Shown in pieces: positions 18,686-29,660 of a DNA stretch of 64,000 bases. Made by a program: the position numbers and the translations under genes. The stretch is taken from contig NW_024609881.1 in the NCBI RefSeq assembly GCF_016920785.2, forward strand, positions 47,090,710 to 47,154,709, read 5' to 3'. Each line of letters opens with the position of its first letter. Position 1 is the stretch's first letter. Below the pieces are notes generated by a model. The model was given only the letters and a program-made list of their open reading frames with translations, did no database searches and was not told the origin of the DNA. The stretch is from Ixodes scapularis. Lineage: Eukaryota > Arthropoda > Arachnida > Ixodida > Ixodidae.

Positions 18686-19683
18686 TAGGGTTCGGAGTTT
18701 TCGGTTTAAACCGATAAAAACCGATAAAAGTACGCCGAATTCATTTTAGGAAATTCGGTTTTAACCGAAAAAGGTCAGTTTTTAGGTTCGGCATTTTTTA
18801 TTAAAACCGAAAAAAGTGCGTCGAATCAATTTTCGAAAACTCGGTTTTTACTGGAAAAGGTCACTTTGACCTTCCAGTCGTACCGCAGAGCCGTGGCGAA
18901 AACGTGGAACAACAGTGTCTATCGAAACGTGTCCGAATGTATGGGATACACGGATGCCATCTCGACGTTTTGGAATAATGTGCGCATCATCGATCGGAAC
19001 GTGAAGTCCGAAATGCCCCATAGCTTCGCCATGTACGAGCGTGTCCTCTAACTCATTGTAAGGAAGACTGCCTTGATGCAAGCTCTGCATGCTGTGTTGA
19101 GCTTCACAAAGTCGCACCGTCTCTCTTTCGGCGGTCACAATTGGTTGATTGGCCGATTTTGGCTCAGGCAGCGCTTCATCTCCTCAGCCTGCCAGTGTGC
19201 ACTGTTAACGTTGAGAGGGCATTCCCGAAGCTCAGGGTCATATTAACAGGAAAGAAAGAGTGCGCATCAATGAGGAGGACCTGGGAACGTACATCTGGGT
19301 GTGCTATTATAAGATAACATAATCCTGATGTACAGAAGGTGAAGTTCTATGTTTTTCGGGCATAGGCTTCATATCTGACTTGTTCGTGCTTCTCAAGTTT
19401 TTCCTTTTTTCTTTTAGAGCTGCACACATTTGTCAAATAAAGTGTCCATTTCTTTTTCAATGTACCTGTAGCGTTATTCTTTGAGTGATCACAAATACCA
19501 GAGCTACAAGGATCATCCGATCCGGTGTCCGTTGGTGTTTATTTTATATTCACCGAAAAAAGCCGATAAACTTTTGTGGTCATAAATATACGCCGAAAAA
19601 AACCGAAAGTTGAATTTTAAAATAAACACCGAAAAAACTACGCCGAATTTTGAAAAAATAGAAACCGAAAACGCAGAGCCCTA
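18686..19683 (+). mobile_element. defective hAT element, 998 bp, with 8-bp target duplication
   Basis: The 8-bp sequence ACTATAAT lies at 18678-18685 and again at 19684-19691, directly outside the ends TAGGGTTCGGAGTTTTCGGTTT and, complemented, TAGGGCTCTGCGTTTTCGGTTTC. Subterminal regions are full of ACCGAAAA and CCGATAAA motifs. An 8-bp duplication is typical of hAT. The element keeps part of a transposase. Confidence 0.9.
18866..19322 (+). pseudogene. hAT transposase remnant with dimerisation domain
   Basis: A 61-codon frame (18866-19051) is followed, after a break, by LPVCTVNVERAF and KLRVILTGKK near 19190-19250. After a further frameshift it reads INEEDLGTYIWVCYY to a stop at 19320-19322. 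The VNVERAF and KLRV motifs mark the hAT C-terminal domain. At least two frameshifts make it non-functional. Confidence 0.75.
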
Positions 19684-19691
19684 ACTATAAT

Positions 19692-20950
19692 CCACATGAA
19701 AATTAATGTTTGCCACATAGTCATGTATGAGTCAGTGGCTCAGATCTCTAAATACATTTGTATTGAGGAACATTCTTGAATAAAACTTCTGGGCTTCGAA
19801 TTCAACAGTTTGTACTTCCGTAAGGAACACTGTATGGCACTGATTTTTTTTTTGTGACACATCAGAAACAGCACAGCACTGTCATCCTCGCATACCTAAC
19901 AAGAATTTGTATTTTTTTTTTTAGCATGGCATGTGCTATTCTAATGCCCGTAAAGCATCTTTTAACAAAATTTCCTTTGTAGAGCTTTTTATTGGTTCTT
20001 ATTTAGCTCGCACGACAGATTCGGTACCTTGAATTCTCACTCGGCATCAACAGTTTTATATATTAATGTAATAGCGAAAGACAAGATGTATGGACTTGAG
20101 TACGGCTCAGCAAGCACAGATGTTGAGAAAAGTACTGAAAAAAACTCAAATGTCAAAATAAAAATAAGCTGGAATGTGGAATTATGGACATGGACATGAA
20201 TACAGTTAGCAGATTCAATATGAAGAATATGTGTTAGACGCACGCTCAAAGAAACCTGTTGCATCTATATTCATTCAAATTACTTTGCAGAACCCAGCGC
20301 TGCAGTCTCAGGTGGGAGTTCGCTGAATGAGTCTACTGAAAATGAGTGTAGACGGAAAAAGCAGTTTGATCTGCGATAATGAACATTACATAAGTGACAT
20401 GTCATTATTACTGTTACAGTGCCGAATGTTCCAAACTGTCAGTCGCATCATTCTGTGAGTTCCCTCCGTACATTACAGGGTTTGGCTCTCTCGAATGCTT
20501 TGCGAGAAAAATGATGAACTGGAAATATCTAGAGTAGTTCTAGAAAAACTATTTCCAGAATCTTATCTCAGCATCGCAAAGAATATAAAAAGTTTCTAAA
20601 GACAAGGTTAGTGCAGGAGTTGAATAAACTAAATACTTTGTTTTTCGAAACCATCTTGCCGTAGTAAACGTATGAAGTTCCCCTAGGTAGAGCTAGTCAT
20701 TACGGATGATTGTGCCCATTGCGTACCATAAAAATTTAATTTGCGACCTACAATATTTACAAACTCAATTAACTCTGAATAAGTGGACCACTTGGCATTA
20801 AGGATTGGCCTCACCATGACTGTCTGCCAACATCTACATAATAATTTCCATGAACCTATGTATTTCAAGAAAATATTTGGTGCGAGCTGCTTAAAACAAA
20901 ATAGCACTTTTTAGCAAGTGCTGATTGTTGGACAAGTTGGTACGGTACGT
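19692..20950. other. no gene recognised
   Basis: AT-rich intronic or intergenic sequence with no clear exon, repeat or element. Confidence 0.45.
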
Positions 20951-21075
20951 TAGAAAACATGATTGTGCTTTGAAGACGGGGACATAGGAAGGACAGACAC
21001 CACAGAGTGCTAACTTTCAACTGATTTAATTCAAGAACCTCGGCGTAGAAACACACTGCGTCACCGCACCACATC

Positions 21076-21271
21076 TCAACCAATCCGTGGCCCTGCCACG
21101 AACCGCAAGTACGCCAACTCTTTATCCGCCAAGTCAATTGACGCCACACTGACACAACACGTGCCGGAACTATTTATAGCATCAGCCTCCATAATCTCTC
21201 TAACAGTCATATCTTTGTGCCTAGCAAGAACAGTAGACTGAGCAAATAATGGTTTGCACTCGCAGTCATGA
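21076..21271 (-). pseudogene. Penelope-like element C-terminal endonuclease fragment (left arm)
   Basis: Reads CKPLFAQSTVLARHKD, then TVREIMEADAINSSG, then CCVSVASIDLADKELAYL, and ends GPRIG. The C-x-C...VL-x-RHKD...REI-x-EA...CVS order is typical of the region after the GIY-YIG core in arthropod Penelope-like elements. It is truncated at the palindrome centre, with no RT visible. Confidence 0.7.
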
Positions 21272-21286
21272 TCTGTCGTGTCACTG

Positions 21287-21482
21287 TCATGACTGCGGGT
21301 GCAAACCATTATTTGTTTCGTCTATTGTTCTTGAGAGGCACAAAGATAGGACTGTTAGCGAGATTATGGAGGCTGACACTATAAATAGTTCCGGCACAAG
21401 TTGTGTCAGTGTGGCGTCAATTGACTTGGCGGATAAGGGTTTGGCGTACTTGCGGTCCGTGGCAGGGCCACGGATTGGTTGA
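21287..21482 (+). pseudogene. Penelope-like element C-terminal endonuclease fragment (right arm)
   Basis: Mirror copy of the left arm with a few substitutions: CKPLFVSSIVLERHKD, TVSEIMEADTINSSG, CVSVASIDLADKGLAYL. It has the same truncation point and the same C-terminal GPRIG. Confidence 0.7.
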
Positions 21483-22214
21483 GATGTGGTGCGGCGACAC
21501 AGTCCGTTTCTACGCTGAGGTTCTTGAATTAAATCAGTTGAAAGTTAGCGCTCTGTTGTGTCTGTCCTTCCTATGTCCCCGTCTTCCAAGCGCAATCATA
21601 TTTTTTACCGCACTTTTTAACACTAATAGAAAGCCTGTAGTGGGCCACAACTTAAGCAGTTTTCACTTCATTATAAAGAGCAATTACACATATGTGAACC
21701 ATGAATATAGGCCTGCACTGAATTTTTTTCTTAAGCTGAACGTGCTATGCTCTGTTTACTATATAAATCTTTGCAGAGCTGACAATGTGCAAGTTCCTGT
21801 TTTTTTATATTTCACATGTCCCGACTGGTGAGTGTGGTAGGGACATAAGATTGATGACACCAACGAAACACAATGATTATTTTAAGAATTTGTTTGGGTA
21901 TAGCACGAGCAAGGAGATCTGCGGGAAGTTATTTCTGTGACGCCGTCGAACCTACATCCGCGGGCTTTAAGTTCACATGTTAATCATGTCTGCAGACTCC
22001 TTTTTGTAATTGGAATTTCATCCAACCCAAGATTTGAATATATTTTTTTTCATTTTAGGCTTAGTAGTGCTTTTGCTGTTCTATTAATAGGTAAGAAAAA
22101 TGCTTATTTCAAGTGGCATACCTAACACCTGGTGGCACGAGGACTCCCCTGTCGTGACGCAGACCGAAAGTCACAGCCAGGGAGATACTGCGATGCTCTT
22201 GTTGCTGGGATTAC

Positions 22215-22303
22215 CTCCCCCATGGTCCTGCCCAGACCACAGAAAAAGATTGAGTCCAAGCTTGTGGCCACTAGGATCTCCAGATCTTGAGGCACCCAAG
22301 TAG
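22215..22303 (-). CDS. candidate exon 3 of the minus-strand host gene
   Basis: Acceptor GTTTTTATTTTCAG, donor GTAATCC. In the phase fixed by exon 2 it reads SYLGASRSGDPSGHKLGLNL, then FLWSGQDHGG. All three frames are open, so the coding frame is inferred from the neighbours. Degenerate copies of this exon lie at about 23950-24055 and 24490-24565. Confidence 0.45.
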
Positions 22304-22599
22304 CTGAAAATAAAAACAAATCACAATCAAGTACTTGGCAGAGCTACATTAGAATGGCTAGCATATTCTTTCGTGATCAGCACATAGATCCTCTTATTTT
22401 AGTCATAGTCACCCCCCAGGACAAAGCTACGTAGGCGTTAAAATGATGGGTACCGAATTTAGGTGAATGATCAAATGCATTCATTTAACCCCCTTTCGCC
22501 CCAACCTGAGACTTCTATCAAATATTCACATTCAACTGTAAAGACTACAAATAAAACTACTACTGCAATGCAAAGCCGTATAGTGGGAGAGTTTAGCCA

Positions 22600-22900
22600 G
22601 CGGGTGTGGCAACGAAGGCGCCGGAGAGGAGGAAAGGGAGGAGAACGCCGAAGGAGGGAGAGAGAAGGCAGCAGAGAAACAAAGAGGAGACGACCACCAT
22701 TTTGACGCAAAGCTGTCTGCACGGAGCACTGTTGAGGCTACGTGTCGTCTGCTACGGGCTTATTTATTTTTTTTGCCTAAATAAAAGTGCGTTCAAACAT
22801 GGAGGAACTTCTTTCTTTAGGTTTTTAAGCCACCGAGGAATAACACTATATCATTTTATTGCCAGAGCCTGCCAAATAAAAGGAAAGAACCGAAATTTGA
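22600..22900. other. purine-rich stretch; no gene recognised
   Basis: 22620-22690 is rich in GGAG and GAGA. Frames on both strands are low-complexity. AATAAA occurs near 22782 without an upstream gene that I can support. Confidence 0.4.
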
Positions 22901-23949
22901 ATATCGATCCCATGCCGGGCGAATGAATGAAAATGGCGGCCCTCCCCGCTCAGCTGGGAGCAGCCTAGAGTTCACGCGCATGCGCTCACGCCTCTTGCTC
23001 TGTGCCGCGGGCTGATCAGCTCACTCGGAAGGGAGACGTTACGGCAGCGAAATCATAGACTGCCAGACTCTCCCCATATATGGCTCTGCTGCAATGGAAA
23101 GATTTTCCTACCCTCGTGCCCAGCGAGTGTCGACTGTGGATACAACTCTGGTTCATACACTCGCTGAACATGAGGGTAGAGTGTACCAGCAGAGGGCAGG
23201 TGTCTGTATACAAAGAGTTTAGTTGGCACACCAAGAGGCTAACGAATAAGAATGGGTACCACTCTGAGCAAAATGCCAAAAAAGCGTGGATCTCGGCTTG
23301 ACACTAACAGCGGCACACAGTATCTATTTTAGTGACAAAGGGGTACTAAATCATTATTTTCAGCTTCCTAGCTAAACTAAATATTCTTCCCGGCTTGCTT
23401 TTTAGGAAAATCTCCAAATTTACAAGAACTACTAAGACAACGTCTAAAAAAAAAAAAAAGCAATGGCAAAACCAGCAATTGAATTCGCCTGCTCTCCAGT
23501 AGCAGGACATCTATGGCAGGCAGACCTGCAGAATGAGCAAGCAGTTTAAGAAACAGAGTATGTCCTATGTAAAATTTTTTTTTATGCTGCAAAGCAAGCG
23601 CTGGAAGTTGGTTTCACGACATTAACGAAATTTCTTGCAATCAGTTGAGAACAAATTACAGCAGTGAACTTGTCCTTGCTTCTGGCATAACGTTTTAGTG
23701 TTGCCCATAGAAACTCACATAAATTTGAAAATAAAAACAAAAAAGACTAACCTTCATAAAAAAATCTAACTTTGGCAAAGAAAAGTTACCTTGGAAAAAA
23801 TATGTACAATACAGTTGTACAGCCTGCATTTGTGTGCTTAACCAATTTTGAGGCAAATCGGCGACAATGAAAAGAAGACGTTTGAGTAGAATCAAGGGAA
23901 AGACAGAAAGGATGCATACCTACAACAAAAACATTTAGAACGACCACGG

Positions 23950-24565
23950 GCAGGAAACTGGTGAGGCTCTCGGAGTGACTCCCTCATATGGGCCTGCGCA
24001 GACCACAGAACAAGATCGGTCAGAGCTTGCAGCCATAAGGTGCTTCATACCATGAAGTTACAGAAGCGGGTGCAATTGGAAGCAAAGTGCATTTCATTTC
24101 TCTGAAAAACGAAGAGTTTAATAGGTAGCTTGCATTCATAAGGTGATACAGTCATGAATGCACAGACTTTTCAATGCAGCGCTATATCACCAACTTGTTA
24201 ACCATGCCGGGCAACACTAAAAACTGAGAGCATTATTTTAAACTATCTCGGCTTAAAGTTAACCACGACAGAAGCTTCAAGCCATCCTTGCAAATTCAGT
24301 GCACAAAGCAAGCCATGTGACCTTCTAGTTGGACGCCATGGTACGTCGAGCTTATAATCATGCGTCATGCTGTTTTTGCTGCAAAGGCTTGTAGTTTCAA
24401 AAGTGGTCCAGCTTAAAGAGACTAAAAGTATAGACGTTTATGAGTGGGGTCCTCATTTAGTCTGCAGCTACATTGCGAAATAGGACGTTCCAACCGGGAT
24501 GTTTGCTGCCTGTAACCACACGACCAGCTTGTGCCCAGCGATTGTTCGAGCTGAATACATGTCCT
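23950..24565 (-). other. two degenerate exon-3-like segments
   Basis: On the minus strand, 23950-24055 contains TTGTTCTGTGGTCTGCGCAG and 24490-24565 contains CACAAGCTGGTCGTGTGGTTACAGG. Both resemble exon 3 (CACAAGCTT and TTTCTGTGGTCTGGGCAG). The first lacks clear splice sites. The second has an acceptor (TGTATTCAG) but no good donor. Confidence 0.4.
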
Positions 24566-25033
24566 CGACAGTGCCATTATTTGACAAGCATTTCTATGAC
24601 TGTTAAACATGAGTGACTTACAGAGAGACTCCACCTCAACGACTAATGACTTGGGATACCTAACTGAATACTGATATATCAACTAAATGCAAAACAATTA
24701 CCTGGCAAGCATTAAATTTTTCAAGAGGCTGGGTCGACTCCGCATTAAGTTGAAGGAGTCGATGCGTAATAGGACAATACAAACAAAAATATGCCTTAGA
24801 ATTCCTTTTGCACCCCCAAAATGATGTGTTTTTGAAGGTAAGGTACACAATGTTCTTGATTTAGAAAGTGCCTCAGCTGTACAAATGCATATGCAATAAG
24901 GGCACTTGCCAAGCCTATTCTACTCAGCTCTGTGCAGGTTAAGCTAAGTTAGAGTATAGAAGTACATGCTCACTGACACCATCAGAAAGGCAGGGAGAAG
25001 TCTCCGTTGTTCGACCTCCAGCCCGTCTGCTAC

Positions 25034-25081
25034 CTTCGATGACGTTTCAGCGCCTGATGAGCCTGGAGCGAGCACATCTGT
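25034..25081 (-). CDS. candidate exon 2 of the minus-strand host gene
   Basis: A 48-bp exon with acceptor CTTTTCACCCCGCTTTAG and donor GTAGCAG. In the shared phase it reads PQMCSLQAHQALKRHR. The T/C-rich acceptor is good and the donor is moderate. Confidence 0.4.
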
Positions 25082-26324
25082 CTAAAGCGGGGTGAAAAGC
25101 ACAAGCATGTGCTGGAGGACGCCCAGCCATTCTCTTTTTGTCATCGGCTATACTACATATTTTTAGTAAGACATATTTTTAAGTGAGGAAAAGTACTGCA
25201 AATATGCAGTCCACCTTAAAGATAACAACAGTTGCCATTCACCATTTTCCAAATAAGTGCTCCCACGTACCGGAACATCTACACATGTGGTGCGTGAGTA
25301 GGTTCAGGACTGAGAGGCTAGAAAACGAAGCGCTCGCAAGGCTTGTCTGGCCCTTCCAACCATGCGGGTACATTCGTTGCAAGTTCCCGATTTGTAGACA
25401 AAATGATTTAGAATGAGCAAATCTTGTCTACGCCCGAGGTAGAACATTGAATTGCGATTCCCCCATATTGTGCGAACCATCCTTCAAACTGCGGTACCAC
25501 CTGCAAATAAACTATGTTGTGCTGCGGCACGCGTCCATGCTGCCTGCTTCAGAGGAAAACCACTGCTCGTGTTGAAGACGACATCCCACAGTGGACAGGC
25601 AACAATTTTTAACGAACAAAAACAAAATTGATATCATTCAATAGACACAGATAGGCTGACAAAGTGTCGGCACCATGATTGTTGTTGTTGGTTTTACTCT
25701 TGCATACAAACAAAGGTGACTTCCTCTCTCCTCCATGGACAGTAAAACCCCCTTATCTTGGTGGCCCCTATTTCTTCTCGAATCGGTCACAGAGGACATA
25801 ATCGCAGTCACTGAATTCCGCAAAATTAAAGGCCGCGAAAAGTAAAGGTTCGCCAACATTAAGGGGTTTACTGTTCTTCTGAGTGTCACATGATGTTAAC
25901 ATTTCAAGGAGGCTGAAGGTATTGGTTTCAGAAAAAATTGACCTATGAAAAAAATGCCCTTCTCCAGGTTAGGCACGCGAGGTTCTTTTGCACTACCTAT
26001 AAGGTGGCAAGTTTATTTCGGCAGAGCTTTTGGTAAAACGGAGTCACAAAAGTAGCTATACTTGGCGTCAACTATTTTGTGCTGCATTATAAAGCCAGAG
26101 TAGATTCCACAGTGCGTGCTTCAGCAGAGCACTGTTTGTTGCGACAGCATATGTGGTTTAGTGTTGCATCCCATTTGCATAATCTAGAGAAACTAGCGCT
26201 GACAGAGTTGGAGCACTCCAAATATTAACAGCCGACTGTAGAAGCATTGAGAGATGCACACATGCGAACTGTGCATTTCTTAAAGGTGGGTCCGAGCAAA
26301 GGTAAAAACAATATCTATACTTAC

Positions 26325-26510
26325 GGCGGCCATACTTGCCTTTCCCAAGCACGACCACTTTTCCCTCGGTAGCACCATCCAGTAAGAAGCACCAGCAACA
26401 CGCCCATGAGACGCCGCCACCTCCTGGATTGAATGACGACCCGCCTGAGGTCTTGGAAGGAGATCCGGAACACTGCTTTAGGCCAGATGTTGTATCTGGT
26501 GGGGCAGAGA
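26325..26510 (-). CDS. candidate exon 1 (first coding) of the minus-strand host gene
   Basis: A 186-bp exon with an excellent acceptor (TTTTTGCTTTTAG) and donor (GTAAGTATAG). Two frames are open. The one that joins exon 2 reads PTRYNIWPKAVFRI and so on, with an internal Met: MGVLLVLLTGWCYRGK. The other reads SAPPDTTSGLKQ ... KVVVLGKGKYG, which looks protein-like, with a kinase-like glycine loop, but meets a stop in exon 2. The N-terminus of the protein is therefore uncertain. Confidence 0.5.
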
Positions 26511-26649
26511 CTAAAAGCAAAAATTAACAAATTTATCTGAAGCGCTACATTCCTATAGGACAGCAGTATTTTTTTTAGGCCAATGACTCGCTTTATTTAA
26601 ACACAAATGGTTGGTTTATATGATGAACCATCAGCCCCTATTTTTCTTA

Positions 26650-26770
26650 AGTGTAACGCAGCGTCTAACGTTACGTCCGACGGAACCCGAAATAAAAATT
26701 AAAGTTACGCCCAACGTAACTGTCAAGCATTCGAGTTACGTCCGACGTAACCCAAAATAAAAATTAAAGT
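26650..26770. repeat. two-copy direct repeat with GTTACGTCCGACG and AAATAAAAATTAAAGTTAC
   Basis: Two units about 65 bp apart share ACGTCCGACG followed by AAATAAAAATTAAAGTTAC. The second runs straight into the TIR element at 26773. Confidence 0.75.
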
Positions 26771-26772
26771 TA

Positions 26773-27486
26773 CCGTATTTACTCGAAAATAGGTCGAACT
26801 CTATTTGTTGGACCCACCGAGAATAAAAAAAAAAAAAAATTCAAATATAGGTCGACTTTTTTTTATTTTTAAGAACGGGAAATTTTGGGCAAAAGAAAGA
26901 AACCTTTATTTACATCACTTCACAGCTTGGTAGACATCCTCGCAAATCCGCCACAATACTTCACTGACACCGTTGTAAAATGACGACAAGAAACGAAAGA
27001 AGGTGCGAAGCGACGAAAGACAAACTACAAAGACGCAAACAAAGCCGCCGTGTCGCCATGAGCAACACGCGAGCCGAGACGCCTCAAGCAACTAACAAAA
27101 GTAACATCTTTTTTTTTTCTTTTTTTGTGCGCGTTTGCGAGGATGGAGGACAAAGTGCATGGCGCATCGCGTTCCTCTCCTTCCCCATTGCCCAGCAAGG
27201 GGAACGCTAGAGGTGCGATGGCGAAATCCAATGCCCCAAGAGGTGCGCGCGATAGCGGCATCGGCCACCGCTGTTGTTTTCGGTTGTTTAACAAAAGCTT
27301 TTGGAAACAAGAAGCGGCGCAGCTCTACGGCAACGCCGGCTCGGTGGCTCGATAGCTCCATGCCTCCGGTACGGTCGCAAAATTTGGTCGCGAATGTAGG
27401 TCGAAATTCTTTAGTCACGATTTCCGAAAAAAAAAAAAATAAAAGAAAAGAAAAAAAAAGGTCGACATATATTTGAATAAACACGG
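26773..27486. mobile_element. TIR element flanked by TA (Tc1/mariner-like MITE)
   Basis: The left end CCGTATTTACTCGAAAATA and the right end, complemented, CCGTGTTTATTCAAATATA, are inverted repeats bordered by TA. Inside both ends are GGTCGAC motifs. No transposase was recognised, and the inner frames overlap on both strands. The family is inferred from the TA flank only. Confidence 0.65.
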
Positions 27487-27975
27487 TAGTCAGCTGCGCG
27501 ACGAGACACACATTATGAAAGCGACTGGTGCGAGCGATCAAGGTGATGAGCGACGTTTTCTAGAAGCCCAGGAACCGAGCGGCGCAAGCAGCGAGAGTGA
27601 GAAATCTTCGTCGCTCGGCGCCGGCACTCGTAGCTTCTCGTCGTCGCTCGTCTCGTTGATCGCTATATTGCTTACATGCTGTTCAGAAAGGTGCTCTAAG
27701 TGGTTACCATTGCATTGGGACCAGCCTCGCATCCAACCGTAACCAGTCTTGACTTTTTTTTAAGCCGCCCAGGTAAAAGTTAACATCGTACATACATCGT
27801 TTTCAAGCATGGCTCCTCGTTCATTGCTCGATTTACTTTTTCGTAAATGACAAACCGCAATGAAGCACAATTATTCTAGTTCAAAATTGTCACGAACACT
27901 TGGCACGCATGCTTACACTGTAGCGCACCTAACGTAATTTAAAAGTAGAACGAAAACGGGACGAGATTCGCTTAC

Positions 27976-28434
27976 CGCTGCACGGAAACAGAGTCCTTCG
28001 GATCCTAGGCCTAACGGCCGAAATCGGAAGTCGCCTGCGGTCCGGCGATCGGACGAGTTGAGCCGGTAGCTGTGCTGACCCCGGCTGACCACGCCTGGTT
28101 GAACCATGAGAGGCGTCGTCGAGTTGAGAGCCAGAGACGCAGTAGAAACGGACCGTAAAACATCTGTCCCGTAAAACGCAGAAGGAGCCAGCTCAAAACC
28201 GCTACGTCTGGCTGCGTCGCCATCTCCACGACGACCGGAAGCGTGTAAACCGGGACTGGCCGGGAAGTTAGAAAAGGCGCGGCAGCGGAAGCCACTGGGC
28301 GGAAGCTTTACGTTTCGGTTTCGCTTTTCTCCGACATCGGCCACGGTCGCGGGCTGGTATGTTTGCGGCTGGTTGCGACGACGCGAGGGGCCACGAAAAG
28401 ACGCCGAGTTGGCCGAGTACGAGTCACGGCCCAC
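27976..28434 (-). other. candidate first (mostly untranslated) exon of the minus-strand host gene
   Basis: A good donor (GTAAGCGAA) lies at 27975 on the minus strand at the edge of the CpG-dense block. One frame is open for about 150 codons before the donor, but it has no ATG near its start and its phase does not fit the exon at 26325-26510. In the fitting phase there are stops close to the donor. It is more plausibly a 5' UTR exon, or it belongs to another transcript. Confidence 0.35.
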
Positions 28435-29230
28435 GATACGAGCAACGGGCCATTTGCCCCTGTCGACCGGCGATGCGGTATCCGCGGCTTAGTGTCACGA
28501 TCGGTTTGTTGCCGTGCACGTTGACTCAAAGCTCGAAGTTATGCAGTTCCGTCAGTTCCGTTCCGGCACCAGCCGCACCACGTTTTCCGGTGCATCGCAC
28601 GTGGAGGCCTTTCGACGCATTCAGTGAACGTAAAGATCGCGCCCGCTGTCTTCGGTGCTGTGGAAGAAGTTGGGAGACGGAAGAAGCATCAAAACCAAGG
28701 CGTTTAGGACTCCAGTCCGGGCCGCCGGTCCACTCTGAACGAGAGGCGACGTGTGTGTGCACGTTTTGAGGAAGCCTCCACGTTTCGCCGCGCCAGACCT
28801 CGCCGATCGCGACCAGACCCCGAGTCCGAGAGGCTCTTGCGCAGCCAGGAACGGCAGCGAGGTAGGAGCTGCTCGTTCTGCGCAACCATGCAGTGCTCTA
28901 CAGTGATCGGAGCTCTCGGTGTCATGCGTGCTTGCACCGAAGCCTTTGTGACCCCTTCGGACGCGCAAGTCGTACTTCGCAAAGGTTTGGACGGGGCCGC
29001 CCTCACCGAGCAGCTCCGCTAAATTCCGCTTACTTATGATCGCAATAAAAGCTTGCGTTTGTTCTCGGGAAAAAAATTGCGGGACCGCTCTCCGCGCCGC
29101 CGACGAGGTTGGCCGCCACCATGTTCTCAGCTGTTCACTCGCTCCCGCAGCGAGCGCCTTCCGATAATCCTCCCCGTTCCAAAATGCGATGCGATCTTCG
29201 TTTACATGGGCTGAATGAATGCGCACTCGC
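27990..29230. promoter_or_regulatory. CpG-dense block, probable promoter region
   Basis: This 1.2-kb stretch is far richer in CG dinucleotides and overall GC than its surroundings (for example gcgacgacgcgagggg, ccgccggtcc). It lies just upstream, in the minus sense, of the exon chain. Several frames are open on both strands, as expected in GC-rich DNA, and none has a known domain. An alternative is a GC-rich repeat. Confidence 0.45.
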
Positions 29231-29389
29231 CATCTCGATCCACCTCTGTCTAGCGACTTTAATGCGATGCGCTTTGCGCATTATGCCGTTTACATGACCG
29301 CATATTGAATGCGGCAACTGGATTCAATGCGACTAAGTCGCATTCTTGTAAACGCGGCTTATGTTATTTTTCGACATGTATGATGTATG

Positions 29390-29660
29390 TAACGATACCG
29401 GTGGTAAACGATGGACGTTTTTGTTGGAAGATGGCGGTCGTCTTTCTGCATGTATGGTTTAGTTATACCGGTGGTCTTGTGGTATAGGCGTTTCGTTGGA
29501 AAGATGGCGGTCGCCTACGTCATCGGACGCAAAATCATACCAGCCATACCGAGTCATATCGGCGAGCAAACCGGCTGCCAGTATAGACAGACCCGGAGCC
29601 ATAGCGGTGCCGGTATCTCCAGTTATGGAGAACGCAAAACCAAACTAGCGGCATGTATAA
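29390..29660. repeat. tandem repeat with ataccggtggt and gttggaagatggcggtcg blocks
   Basis: ATACCGGTGGT followed by GTTGGA(A)AGATGGCGGTCG occurs twice, about 73 bp apart, followed by more CATACC and GGTATC motifs. Confidence 0.7.

Larger units (their letters stand above)
20951..21606. repeat. head-to-head palindrome of a Penelope-like element 3' end
   Basis: Two arms of about 320 bp (20951-21271 and 21287-21606) are inverted copies separated by a 15-base loop. Each arm carries the same C-terminal coding piece followed by the same 3' tail (GTCTGTCCTTCCTATGTCCC). Paired, partly truncated copies are common for Penelope-like elements. Confidence 0.8.
8415..26510 (-). other. candidate host gene locus: multi-exon, type II membrane protein
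   Basis: This is a gene model built by eye. The exons (high to low coordinate) are 26325-26510, 25034-25081, 22215-22303, 17951-17997, 17506-17553, 15595-15654, 14301-14336, 14099-14228, 12134-12273, 8788-8826 and one starting at 8696. All but one donor are good GT sites (GTAAGT, GTGAGT and the like), and the acceptors mostly follow T-rich tracts ending in AG. Joined in order they keep one open frame across ten junctions. Read along, the product has an N-terminal segment rich in basic residues, Ser and Gly, one hydrophobic stretch (exon at 17951-17997), then cysteine-containing ectodomain. The motif DFYVC, a KATKYC motif some 70 residues later, and a hydrophobic segment ending LWLLVENESE recall the N-terminal ectodomain of M13 peptidases, but no HExxH active site is in the window. 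Alternatives are a different membrane protein or a non-coding transcript. Transposons fill the introns. Confidence 0.5.

Noticed and set aside
21403..21831. 142-codon ORF after the Penelope fragment
   Set aside because: It starts in a shifted frame of the Penelope copy and runs through the 3' tail. No domain.
27092..27541. Overlapping ORFs on both strands in the TA-flanked element
   Set aside because: Several frames are open on both strands with Lys-rich or Phe-rich ends from A and T runs. No transposase motif.
28526..29226. Overlapping ORFs of 100-200 codons in the CpG block
   Set aside because: Open frames are expected by chance in GC-rich DNA. None has a known domain, and they overlap each other on both strands.
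29110..29297. ATG at 29121 with a near-perfect Kozak context
   Set aside because: The frame is 62 codons without a domain or donor site. The context alone is not enough.
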